DNA of 24,834 nt. It comes from Phycisphaerae bacterium (GTDB lineage: Bacteria; Planctomycetota; Phycisphaerae; Sedimentisphaerales; Anaerobacaceae). Of the stretch, positions 6,601 through 14,148 are shown in pieces (the stretch's first letter is position 1; each line of letters starts with the position of its first letter). Under the pieces are notes generated by a model. That model ran no database searches and was not told the origin of the DNA. It saw only the letters and a list, made by a program, of their open reading frames with translations. Made by a program: the position numbers and the translations under genes. Location of the stretch: assembly GCA_030602845.1 (NCBI GenBank), contig JAUVYZ010000002.1, positions 1 through 24,834 on the forward strand, in the 5' to 3' direction.

Positions 6601-8208
6601 ATGAAAATGGCAAAATTATTGATTCCATCAGCGCTTCTATGCCTCTTGGCGCTCTCTTCGGCTCTTGGCGCTCAAAAGGTATATGACGTGCGTGACTACG
6701 GCGCTAAAAGCGATGGCAAAACCCTCTGCACCAAATCGATTCAGGCGGCCATCGACAAGTGTGCCGCCGATGGTGGCGGAACCGTTTACCTGCCGCCCGG
6801 AACCTGGCTGTCCGGCACCATTTATATGGAAAGCCACGTAACGCTCCTGCTCGATTCAGGCAGCACCCTACTGGGCAGCCGGAACAAGGAAGATTACGCC
6901 CACGCCCACAAACCTCCCGGCGACAGCTCGAAAGGGCAAAGCTTTAGCTATTGGAGTCTTATTGCAGGCTCGAATCTTCAGCACGTCGCCATAAGGGGAC
7001 GAGGCACAATCGACGGCCAGGGCTCCGCGTTTCGCTGGAAAGGAGCAAGCAGACCAAAGGGAATCTATCTGGAAAATTGCCGTGATGTCCTTATCGAAGG
7101 CGTCAGGATGCGAAACGCCGGAAGCTGGATGCAGCATTACCGCAACTGCGACCGAGTCACCATACGAGGCATCAGCGTATTTAACCACGCCGCATATAAC
7201 AATGACGGCCTGAACATCGACAGTTGTCGGGACGTATCAATTTCAGGATGCACGGTGGATTCGGACGATGATGCCATCGTCCTAAAAAGTCTATCGCTCC
7301 GCCCTTGTGAGAACGTTACGATTGCCAACTGCATAATCAGCAGCCATTGCAATGCAATTAAGATGGGCACCGAATCCGGCGGCGGCTTCCGGAATATCAC
7401 GATTACAAATTGCACAATTTGCTCTCCCCGCTATTCCAAAGTCACCTACGGCAGGCAAAGAGGTCTCGCGGGCCTCGCTCTTGAGATTGTCGATGGTGGA
7501 CATCTGGACCGCGTCGCGATTTCCAACATCGTGATGAAAGGAATCAGCGTCCCAATTTTCATGCGTCTCGGCAACAGGGCGCGGCAATACGACAAAGACA
7601 AGCCTAAGCCGGGCGTCGGAACATTTCGAAATGTCGTCGTAAGCAACATCGTGGCGACCGGCACCTCCAACATCGGCTGCTCAATCACCGGCCTGCCGGG
7701 CCATCCTATTGAGAATGTTTCCCTCAATAATATCCAGTTGGGCTTCGAGGGAGGAGGAACCAGAGAAGATGCCTCAAAGAAAGTTCCTCAGAAAGAGAAA
7801 AGTTATCCGGAGAGCACAATGTTTGGTGTGCTTCCGGCGTATGGGTTCTATTGCCGTAATGTCAAAGGGTTAAAATTTACCAATGTCTCGCTGCAAACAA
7901 CCGCCGCTGACCAGCGTCACGCACTCGTATGCGAAGATGTAGAAGATGCGCTTATCGATGCCCTCGATGCCCCGTTCGCCCCTGGTGCCTGCGCGGTCAT
8001 TCGGCTGAATAACGCCAGAGGGATTTTTGTTCGCGGGTGCAGGCCAAAGGCAGGCACGGATTTGTTCCTTAATCTGCAGGGGCCGCAAAGCGAACGGGTA
8101 GTGCTTATGGCCAACGACCTGAGCACCGTCGGTACGATTGCGAAGATGGCCCCTGATGTCCCGAAGACAGCCCTGGTTCAACGGGCCAACTACCCTGCCG
8201 AAGAATAA
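6601..8208 (+). CDS. Secreted glycoside hydrolase family 28-type (polygalacturonase-like) protein
   Basis: 535 residues from the ATG at 6601; this start is preferred because AGGAG ends 5 nt before it, while the ATG at 6598 is only 2 nt away. A Sec signal peptide (LLIPSALLCLLALSSALGA) precedes YDVRDYGAKSDGK, the usual N-terminus of pectinase beta-helices. Right-handed beta-helix repeats follow (ITITNC, VTIANC, VSISGC types). GH28 catalytic motifs can be matched: YNNDGLNIDS (199-208) for NTD, DSDDDAIVLKS (220-230) for the DD pair, and SSHCNAIKMGTESGGG (247-262) for GHG, in which histidine remains but both glycines are replaced. It would hydrolyse galacturonate-type linkages in pectin or a related polysaccharide outside the cytoplasm. 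It is the only strong indicator of polymer substrate in this window. It lies about 95 nt after the oxidoreductase operon in the same direction, and its own promoter was not found. Confidence 0.88.
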   Translation: MKMAKLLIPSALLCLLALSSALGAQKVYDVRDYGAKSDGKTLCTKSIQAAIDKCAADGGGTVYLPPGTWLSGTIYMESHVTLLLDSGSTLLGSRNKEDYAHAHKPPGDSSKGQSFSYWSLIAGSNLQHVAIRGRGTIDGQGSAFRWKGASRPKGIYLENCRDVLIEGVRMRNAGSWMQHYRNCDRVTIRGISVFNHAAYNNDGLNIDSCRDVSISGCTVDSDDDAIVLKSLSLRPCENVTIANCIISSHCNAIKMGTESGGGFRNITITNCTICSPRYSKVTYGRQRGLAGLALEIVDGGHLDRVAISNIVMKGISVPIFMRLGNRARQYDKDKPKPGVGTFRNVVVSNIVATGTSNIGCSITGLPGHPIENVSLNNIQLGFEGGGTREDASKKVPQKEKSYPESTMFGVLPAYGFYCRNVKGLKFTNVSLQTTAADQRHALVCEDVEDALIDALDAPFAPGACAVIRLNNARGIFVRGCRPKAGTDLFLNLQGPQSERVVLMANDLSTVGTIAKMAPDVPKTALVQRANYPAEE

Positions 8209-8275
8209 CGCTTTGCCTGCACTCCTGCGCTTTCCTGCGAAAGCAAGAGCAGAGACACAGGTGCAAGAGACTCAA

Positions 8276-8314
8276 GGCCCCCACTCTCGTCTTCGACAAG
8301 AAGAAGTGGAGGCC
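8276..8314. terminator. Imperfect long hairpin between converging genes
   Basis: GGCCCCCACT (8276-8285) pairs with AGTGGAGGCC (8305-8314) with one mismatch, and an inner TCTTC/GAAGA stem closes on a 5-nt loop. It lies between the stops of the GH28 gene (8208) and the VIT-vWA gene (8349), where a bidirectional terminator is expected. No T tract follows on either strand, so intrinsic termination is uncertain. Confidence 0.35.
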
Positions 8315-8348
8315 CTGACACTTACTACAGAATGAATACCCGTGTTTA

Positions 8349-11300
8349 TCAGAGTTTGGCGCCGCGGGCTATGAGGATACCTTGCAGCTCTTTAAGAGGC
8401 CGCAATGATAAATCCGAGCTCAGTCCTTCTGCTGCCAATATCTCGTCACAGACAGCCGGAGTAGGATTTTGCGATAGCTTATCAAGGTAAGTGACGCGAT
8501 TGTCCTTCCTGGCCGTGGCCGCTATTGCCTCTGCCAGAGCCAGTTGCCTTATAACCGGATGCGGGTCCTCAAGCGCGCCGACGGCGGTAGCCAACACCTT
8601 TTCCTTTTTCAGATTCGCAAGCCGGGCAAGAACTGCTCTTCTGACTTTCCAATCGCTGTCCTTTCTCAGTAGAGAAATCAAATACTGGATGTCCTTATCG
8701 TTGCCCCCGTCAAAGAGCGCTTCTGCAAGAGCAACTCTCAGGACTGCATAGGAGCGAGCAGAGATTTTCTTGTCCTTTAATAGCCTTCGCACCACGACAT
8801 AGAAATCATCCTTCGGTTTATAGTCCCGCAGATGCTGCACTACTGTGGTCAGCAGCTCCGGCCTATCAAGGAACGATTCTTTGCTCAGCACATTGTTGAG
8901 AAGATACGAAGCTGCCTTTTTGTAGCCGACAAGCACAGAAACAGCCAGCGTCTGCACATCCTTATCACTGTCGGAAGCGAGTTTAAGAATGTGTGGATAT
9001 GCATCGTCTTTCTGATATCCGGTTAGCGCTTTCAAAGCTATAAGACTGATTGCTTTTTTGAGGTTGTACTTTCCTTTGCTTGTGGATGCTGGATAATCCT
9101 TATCTAACGACTGGACGAAGATTTTCTGGACTTTTGTTTTCACGGTCGGCTCTGCCTCAGCCAGCCTGCTAAGCCCCAGGCCTGCCTCCAATACGGCAAA
9201 ATACTGCTGTTCGAAATCGGCCTTAAGCAGGATATTTGAGAGCTTGGGAATAAGGCGGTTAATCTTGCGCGCCTCTGTCCCGGCCTTTATAGCCAAAGCA
9301 GCAACTCTCTGGTCCTTATCACTTACAAGCATTGTAATCAGACGCCTGGCCCCTTTTCCCAGCTTCTTATCCGCCAACGCATGGGCGGTCAGCATACGAA
9401 CAGAAGCATCCTTATCTTTAGCAGTCTTCCTTAGAATATCCAGGGGAACCGGTCGTTTAAGAGTATAGACAGCTAACAGTGCCTGATAGCGGATGTGTCC
9501 GTTCTCGCCCTCGGTGGCCAGCTTTATCGCCTTGGCGATATGTACTTTATCAATCTTTACCTTTTGCTGAGATAGCGTAGCTAACAGGTTTAATCCGACT
9601 GCTACCTCATTTGCATCCTTGCTGCTCAAGAGTTTTTGTAGTGTCTGATTTGCCTTCTCCTCATCTACCTTTTGACCATAATAGATTTGGTTGAGAGTGT
9701 TATATAGAGCTTTATCCTTACTTGACAAACCTTTATAGCCTTCCTGTAGATATTCGCTTTCTTTTTTATCTCCTAAGAGCGAGAGGCCAAATCCATCTTT
9801 CCTGGCCCCTGAAGGCAAATACGGCCTTCCGTAAAAGCGTGAAGTTGAACGCGTCTCTGCTGATGTTGCCACTTGTCCACTATATAGCATAGTTCCAGCC
9901 ATTGGGGCCAAACGACGTCTAAGGAAAATCTGGGGTGTACCCACGAACATCGGCCGACGGCCGGATTCAGGGTAGGATTCCATCGCGTCCACAGCCACTC
10001 CCCTTACATAGTCTCCCGGATACAAGCTTGGCGGGCCGAAAACGCCGGTAAAGCTTACTCCCTCAGGCATCGGTACAGGAATGGCAATGGTCCTGGGAAG
10101 TGTGGTGTCGCTGCCTTCTGGAATGACCTCATCAACAGCTACAAAAGAGGTATACTGCGACATCAGATTATACTCCAGGGCAAGATTGGTTACCTCTTCC
10201 TCAATACTTGCCTTCCTGCCGCCAAGTCGCTCCAGCATCAGGTATTTGATCTTCTCTCTGGCCCAAACGGATGCTAACGAGCCGTTATCCGGATTCCAAT
10301 CCGGAAGTGAAACGCTTATCCTTTCCTCATAAGGCAGACCGTCAATCCTGCCTCTGAGAGTTACAACCGCCGCCCCCCCAACCTCATAACGGGCAAAGAG
10401 GATAAGCGGCTGGGCTGAATAAAGGTCAGGAATGGGGTCAGGATAGACATCGGTAACACGGAGCCCGCCCCAATTTATCTCGACATCGGTAAGATAAGGC
10501 TTGGAAATCCGGGAAAGCATATCCGTTATCACCGGCTGTGCGTCCTGGTCCTGTCGAATATATTGGGCCGTGCCGTGACCAAGCTGGGCCATCCGCTCCA
10601 ACAGGGAGCGGTTGGGTGAAGAGCCAACACCGAAGGAGAAAAGCCGGGCGTTACCTACTTTTTCTTTTACCGCTGCAAGAATCTGATTGTCATTGCCAAT
10701 GAAGCCGTCGGTCATAAAAAAGACAATCCGCTGACGCTCAGGTACGCGCGGATAGTCAAGGCAGGCCTTAATGCCTTCAATCATCATCGTGCCGCCGCTT
10801 CCGTAGAGCGCTTGAATATAATCCAGCGCCTCTTCCTTATGAACGCGAGTAGCAGGAACCGGCTTAGGCGAAAACGCACTGGCATTTGATGAGAAACGGA
10901 TTATCTGGAAGGTATCATCAGGACTAATCCCCTGAATACAATGATACATCGCCTCTTTGACCTTCTGGATAGGATAGCCGCTCATCGAGCCGGAGCAATC
11001 CACTACAAAGAATATCTCCTTGGGCTCGATATTCTGGGTCACACTTTCCAGGCTCGGCTGAATCATCAGTATCAGATACCCCCCCTGCTGAGAATAATGC
11101 GTAAGATAGGCGCTGCGCGGTTGCTCCTCAGCAACGGTGTATTCAAGGACGAAGTCCTTATTGGGAATGCTATCCTTCGGCTCCATATTCACTGTCGCCC
11201 TTCCTATGCCTTCCTCCACCACGAGCAAATCGTGTGATTTCGAATGCAAATCCTCAATCGACAGGCCCGCATCCAGCTTGACAATAAGGCTGATGTCGTG

Positions 11301-12029
11301 TCCGCTTCTTCGGCCGGGTTTGAGCACAGGCGGGGTAATGCGGGAGGCATCTGGTACCGTATCTGTATCCGGTGACCAACCGGTGCCCTGTTTCCCCGTC
11401 GGGCCGCCCGGGATGAATCGCGGGCCAACGACCATTGGAAAAACATATCTATATACACCGCGGTCGTATTTAAGCGCCTGCACATAACGAATAGTAATCA
11501 CAATCTCTTCGCCCGGCTGGATGTTCGCCACCGACTGCGTAAAGATATTCGGCCTCTCTTGTTCCAAAAGCGCCGTGCGCTTGCCGGCGGCACGGGCCTG
11601 TTCATAAATCTGCCTGGCCACCCTGCGTTTATGAATCTCACCGTAGATATTGCGTTTGCCCACCACCATTATCATCTCGTTCACAGCCGAATTTTCCGGC
11701 AGTGGAAAAACATAGACCGCCTCAATCTTCTCTTCGTGAGGGTTGTGGAAATGCTGTTTTACCTCCACCTGGGCCAGGAATCCCGAAATCTCCGCATAAA
11801 CAGATGTGTGTTTAAGTGGAAACTCAAGAATCACCTCGCCGTCCTCATTCACCGCCCTCAACGTACCTTGACCCAGCCCATCCGATGGGCGGGGTTGAGT
11901 TACCTGAGCCGGTTCCGGCAAGGTAACCTCTGCCAGGTCTTCGCTCCAGGCGTGCGAGATGAAAGCGACTGCCAACAAAATAGTCCCTATCCCTATCAGT
12001 CTCATCTTTTTTGTCATGCGATTTTTCAT
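8349..12029 (-). CDS. Exported VIT domain-vWA domain-HEAT repeat protein
   Basis: 1226 residues. The N-terminus MKNRMTKKMRLIGIGTILLAVAF is a Sec signal. Residues about 55-185 match a VIT (vault/inter-alpha-trypsin) domain: FHNPHEEKIEAVYVFPLPENSAV, then GEIHKRRVARQIYEQA and NIQPGEEIVITIRYVQ. Residues about 336-510 are a von Willebrand factor A domain with a complete metal-ion-dependent adhesion site: DCSGSMS (D344, S346, S348), GGT (T414) and MTDG (D441). A linker with proline- and arginine-rich parts leads to a C-terminal region (about 790-1200) of HEAT-like helical repeats, many with a DKD or DSD turn followed by V-R or V-Q (DKDASVRML, DKDQRVAAL, DSDWKVRRA, DPHPVIRQL). Such proteins are thought to mediate protein-protein or surface contacts. 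GGAG precedes the ATG at 7-8 nt. It is the second gene of a leftward pair, after the DUF4832 gene. There is no catalytic signature, and its link to sugar use is unclear. Confidence 0.9.
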   Translation of the reverse strand: MKNRMTKKMRLIGIGTILLAVAFISHAWSEDLAEVTLPEPAQVTQPRPSDGLGQGTLRAVNEDGEVILEFPLKHTSVYAEISGFLAQVEVKQHFHNPHEEKIEAVYVFPLPENSAVNEMIMVVGKRNIYGEIHKRRVARQIYEQARAAGKRTALLEQERPNIFTQSVANIQPGEEIVITIRYVQALKYDRGVYRYVFPMVVGPRFIPGGPTGKQGTGWSPDTDTVPDASRITPPVLKPGRRSGHDISLIVKLDAGLSIEDLHSKSHDLLVVEEGIGRATVNMEPKDSIPNKDFVLEYTVAEEQPRSAYLTHYSQQGGYLILMIQPSLESVTQNIEPKEIFFVVDCSGSMSGYPIQKVKEAMYHCIQGISPDDTFQIIRFSSNASAFSPKPVPATRVHKEEALDYIQALYGSGGTMMIEGIKACLDYPRVPERQRIVFFMTDGFIGNDNQILAAVKEKVGNARLFSFGVGSSPNRSLLERMAQLGHGTAQYIRQDQDAQPVITDMLSRISKPYLTDVEINWGGLRVTDVYPDPIPDLYSAQPLILFARYEVGGAAVVTLRGRIDGLPYEERISVSLPDWNPDNGSLASVWAREKIKYLMLERLGGRKASIEEEVTNLALEYNLMSQYTSFVAVDEVIPEGSDTTLPRTIAIPVPMPEGVSFTGVFGPPSLYPGDYVRGVAVDAMESYPESGRRPMFVGTPQIFLRRRLAPMAGTMLYSGQVATSAETRSTSRFYGRPYLPSGARKDGFGLSLLGDKKESEYLQEGYKGLSSKDKALYNTLNQIYYGQKVDEEKANQTLQKLLSSKDANEVAVGLNLLATLSQQKVKIDKVHIAKAIKLATEGENGHIRYQALLAVYTLKRPVPLDILRKTAKDKDASVRMLTAHALADKKLGKGARRLITMLVSDKDQRVAALAIKAGTEARKINRLIPKLSNILLKADFEQQYFAVLEAGLGLSRLAEAEPTVKTKVQKIFVQSLDKDYPASTSKGKYNLKKAISLIALKALTGYQKDDAYPHILKLASDSDKDVQTLAVSVLVGYKKAASYLLNNVLSKESFLDRPELLTTVVQHLRDYKPKDDFYVVVRRLLKDKKISARSYAVLRVALAEALFDGGNDKDIQYLISLLRKDSDWKVRRAVLARLANLKKEKVLATAVGALEDPHPVIRQLALAEAIAATARKDNRVTYLDKLSQNPTPAVCDEILAAEGLSSDLSLRPLKELQGILIARGAKL

Positions 12030-12352
12030 TTTTTTCTCCTATAAAAGTTTGATTGCGACTAACTCTGGTTTCAAATTACAGCTTAAACAAAGCCATCTAC
12101 ATATTTAGACGTCTCAGCCGTCCAAAGGTTGACAACAGCGGAAGAATTTTGTCGGCCTTTTCGTTCATCCTGCCCTAAGTGCATTTACAAAAAATACTTA
12201 CGAAATGTAAAAGTTGTGTAAAAATAACGAGCCGGCTTTTTCTGCTACCGGTTTCTATAAGATATTATGCGCACGGAAAGCAGACTACTCACACATTCGC
12301 CTGCCCTTTGCGGCATTGCGAATGACTTAAGGCCTGAAGTCGCCGGGAACGT
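12030..12352. other. Intergenic region between VIT-vWA and DUF4832 genes
   Basis: 323 bases without a supported gene. The part nearest 12352 holds a hairpin (12294-12324). The middle is AT-rich, with a TTTACA/TGTAAA inverted pair around 12183-12212. No strong promoter with correct spacing was found for the VIT-vWA gene, so it may be driven from this AT-rich stretch by a weak or non-sigma70 promoter, or by readthrough. Confidence 0.5.
12294..12324 (-). terminator. Hairpin after the DUF4832 gene
   Basis: CATTCGC (12294-12300) pairs with GCGAATG (12318-12324), and an inner TGCC/GGCA stem closes a 6-nt loop. It begins 28 nt after the stop of the leftward gene at 12353. No U tract follows, so it may stabilise the 3' end of the transcript or terminate weakly. 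Confidence 0.4.
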
Positions 12353-13822
12353 CTAATCCGATAGCTCAAGTTCGCTCAGTGGATACCAGCCGTCCTTCGC
12401 GCGTCCCTTGATGCCGAGCCGCACTACGGGCTGGGATGTCTTTTCTCCAACGACGCCGATTGCCAAACGGAATGTGCCCGCCGATATATCAACCGGCAGG
12501 ACCACACGGTCAACAACCTCAACAATCTCACCCGGCGGCAGGTCCGCCGGCTCTTTGAAGAACTCCGGGGTGAACGTGTCAACTGAACCAGGCATCCACT
12601 TCTCGACCGTGAGCGTCCCGATGAGCGTCTTCGTGTAACCGCTCTTATTTGTGAGCCGATACGCCACCCGATACGGCCTGTAACAGGGCGCTGAACCAAC
12701 GTTCTGCCACTTCATCGCTAACACAAGCGGCCCGCCTGCCCGTGCCCGTTTGGAATGTTTCAACTCTCTCAGCACGAGGCGATAGCCGAGCCGGCGAAGG
12801 AACCGTTCGACCTCCTGCCGCACGTGCTCACCCTCCGGCAGCGGGGCAGATTTGTTGTTCAGGTACGAGCCGTGCAGGGCAAGCGCGTAGTTGAAGATGA
12901 ACCGCAGCGGCCACTCCTCCTTGACCCATCGGCGCATCTCCCAGCAGCTCTCCCACGCAACCGGGGCCGCCTTCCAAACATCGCCGATGCCTGCCTCCGT
13001 GACCAGCTTCGGATAAGCGTTATGCATGTGGCACCAAGTCTTCGAGAATCCGCCCATGTCGCCGAGGCAGTCCGCCCGCCATCCTGCGCCGCGCCGCGCG
13101 GCATAGGTCAGGCACTCGCCGCCCCCCACGAGCATAAGCAGAGCAGTCTGCCGGAAGGCAGCCAGGTAGGCGTCGATAATCTTCTTACGGTTCTCCATCG
13201 TCGGCATCTTGCCGGTCCTGGAACCGCTCATATGCCACTCGCCCCACCAGCCGACTGAGCCGAGGTCCACGTGGTCGATGTCCGCGTGACCGTCGTAGCG
13301 GGCCCCGAGCCGCTTAATAAAATCCAGGTGCCGCTCGAGCACCACCGTGTCGTCGAGGTCGGGAATCAGAAGCCCTTTCTGGTTCCCGTAGTCACAAACG
13401 AGTATCTTGCCGCCGACCTCCTTCAGCCAGGCCGGATGGTACGGCCGACCGGGCGTCGTGGAACAGCACATAAAGCGGAAGGCCAAGCGCTGGCCCGCCT
13501 CACGAGTCTCTTTCAGAATCTTGTCGAGGAACGCATAGTCTATCTTGCCCGGCTGCGGCTCCAGCGTGCCCCATCCCCAGCGGGCATAGTGAACGGTTGA
13601 GGGAATCCAAGCCGGAAGATTCTTATCCTTGTCGCGAGTCCGATGGAAGGTTTCCCACCCCATGCCCGGGTTGGACAGTAGCTCATCGGTTTCTTCCGGC
13701 ACGACCGTCACGACTTCGGGTCTCCTGGTCTGCCATTTCCCCATAGTTGTACATGCGAAAAAAAACGAGAGCGTGCACCACAAAGCCACCGCAACGGGTG
13801 CATACTTTGTCAAGTCTTTCAT
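12353..13822 (-). CDS. DUF4832-type/GH42-like TIM-barrel lipoprotein, putative glycosidase
   Basis: 489 residues from the ATG at 13822, preferred over an upstream ATG at 13876 because GGGAG lies 6 nt before it and the protein then begins with a proper signal (MKDLTKYAPVAVALWCTLSFFFAC). The cysteine at 24 fits a lipoprotein site. NPGMGWETF (51-59) is typical of the DUF4874/DUF4832 type of putative glycosidases. HYARWGWGTLEPQPGKIDYAFLD (split over about 78-100) resembles the GH42-type beta-galactosidase barrel start, and GSVGWWGEWHMSG (about 188-200) places glutamate 195 where clan GH-A enzymes carry a catalytic acid. The last 120 residues look like an immunoglobulin-like sandwich (LVLAMKWQNVGSAP, PPGEIVEVVDRVVLP, GTFRLAIGVV). 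It would be anchored to a membrane on the non-cytoplasmic side. Substrate unknown; hydrolase activity is inferred from fold. Confidence 0.8.
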   Translation of the reverse strand: MKDLTKYAPVAVALWCTLSFFFACTTMGKWQTRRPEVVTVVPEETDELLSNPGMGWETFHRTRDKDKNLPAWIPSTVHYARWGWGTLEPQPGKIDYAFLDKILKETREAGQRLAFRFMCCSTTPGRPYHPAWLKEVGGKILVCDYGNQKGLLIPDLDDTVVLERHLDFIKRLGARYDGHADIDHVDLGSVGWWGEWHMSGSRTGKMPTMENRKKIIDAYLAAFRQTALLMLVGGGECLTYAARRGAGWRADCLGDMGGFSKTWCHMHNAYPKLVTEAGIGDVWKAAPVAWESCWEMRRWVKEEWPLRFIFNYALALHGSYLNNKSAPLPEGEHVRQEVERFLRRLGYRLVLRELKHSKRARAGGPLVLAMKWQNVGSAPCYRPYRVAYRLTNKSGYTKTLIGTLTVEKWMPGSVDTFTPEFFKEPADLPPGEIVEVVDRVVLPVDISAGTFRLAIGVVGEKTSQPVVRLGIKGRAKDGWYPLSELELSD

Positions 13823-13896
13823 GATAATCTCCCATAATCCCCCCGCATTTCTCAGATAATGTTTCCCCACGACCAACGTGGAGGCTCTTCGCTCCT

Positions 13897-13924
13897 ATCG
13901 TACCAATAAGACGCACCTTTGCAA
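13897..13924 (-). promoter_or_regulatory. Predicted promoter for the DUF4832 gene
   Basis: Minus-strand TTGCAA (13924-13919) and TACGAT (13902-13897) are 16 nt apart. Transcription would begin near 13890, about 68 nt before the ATG at 13822. Confidence 0.5.
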
Positions 13925-14003
13925 CCCATAATCGGCTCTTTCAAGCACCATTACATCGGCACTGAGGGCAAAACAAAAAAAGCACCAAAGCCATACTGTT
14001 CAG

Positions 14004-14032
14004 TTGCCACAGCAGAATTTCTTTAGTACAAT
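14004..14032 (+). promoter_or_regulatory. Predicted promoter for the propeller operon
   Basis: TTGCCA (14004-14009) and TACAAT (14027-14032) are separated by 17 nt. The leader of about 110 nt before the ATG at 14149 would contain the whole 50-bp inverted repeat, so that structure would be present in the mRNA. Confidence 0.6.
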
Positions 14033-14079
14033 AAAGCATAAATTCTTGATATAATCTTCCCCCGCCCCAATTAAGCTTA

Positions 14080-14129
14080 GTGGCACGGGCTTGAAGCCCG
14101 TGAAAAACACGGCAAGATGGCCGTGCCAC
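14080..14129. repeat. 50-bp nested inverted repeat (cruciform-type element)
   Basis: Outer arms GTGGCACGG (14080-14088) and CCGTGCCAC (14121-14129) are perfect complements. Inside, CACGGGCTT/AAGCCCGTG (14084-14102, one-base centre) and CACGGC/GCCGTG (14108-14125) form two further hairpins. The first inner stem overlaps the outer left arm and the second the outer right arm, so the outer and inner folds are mutually exclusive. It ends 19 nt before the ATG at 14149. It resembles the palindromic dispersed repeats found in many planctomycete genomes (from memory, not checked). Confidence 0.75.
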
Positions 14130-14148
14130 ACAGAAAGGATAAGTGCTC

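Larger units (their letters stand above)
13823..14148. other. Divergent intergenic region before the propeller operon
   Basis: 326 bases between the leftward DUF4832 gene and the rightward propeller gene. It holds one promoter in each direction and the 50-bp nested inverted repeat at 14080-14129, listed separately. A minus-strand open frame spanning part of it (13941-14366) is not credible: it overlaps the coding start of the next gene and has no recognisable domain. Confidence 0.6.

Noticed and set aside
8700..9450. Recurrent TCCTTATC words that might suggest a DNA repeat array
   Set aside because: They encode the DKD turn of successive HEAT-like repeats with irregular spacing, so the repetition is at protein level.
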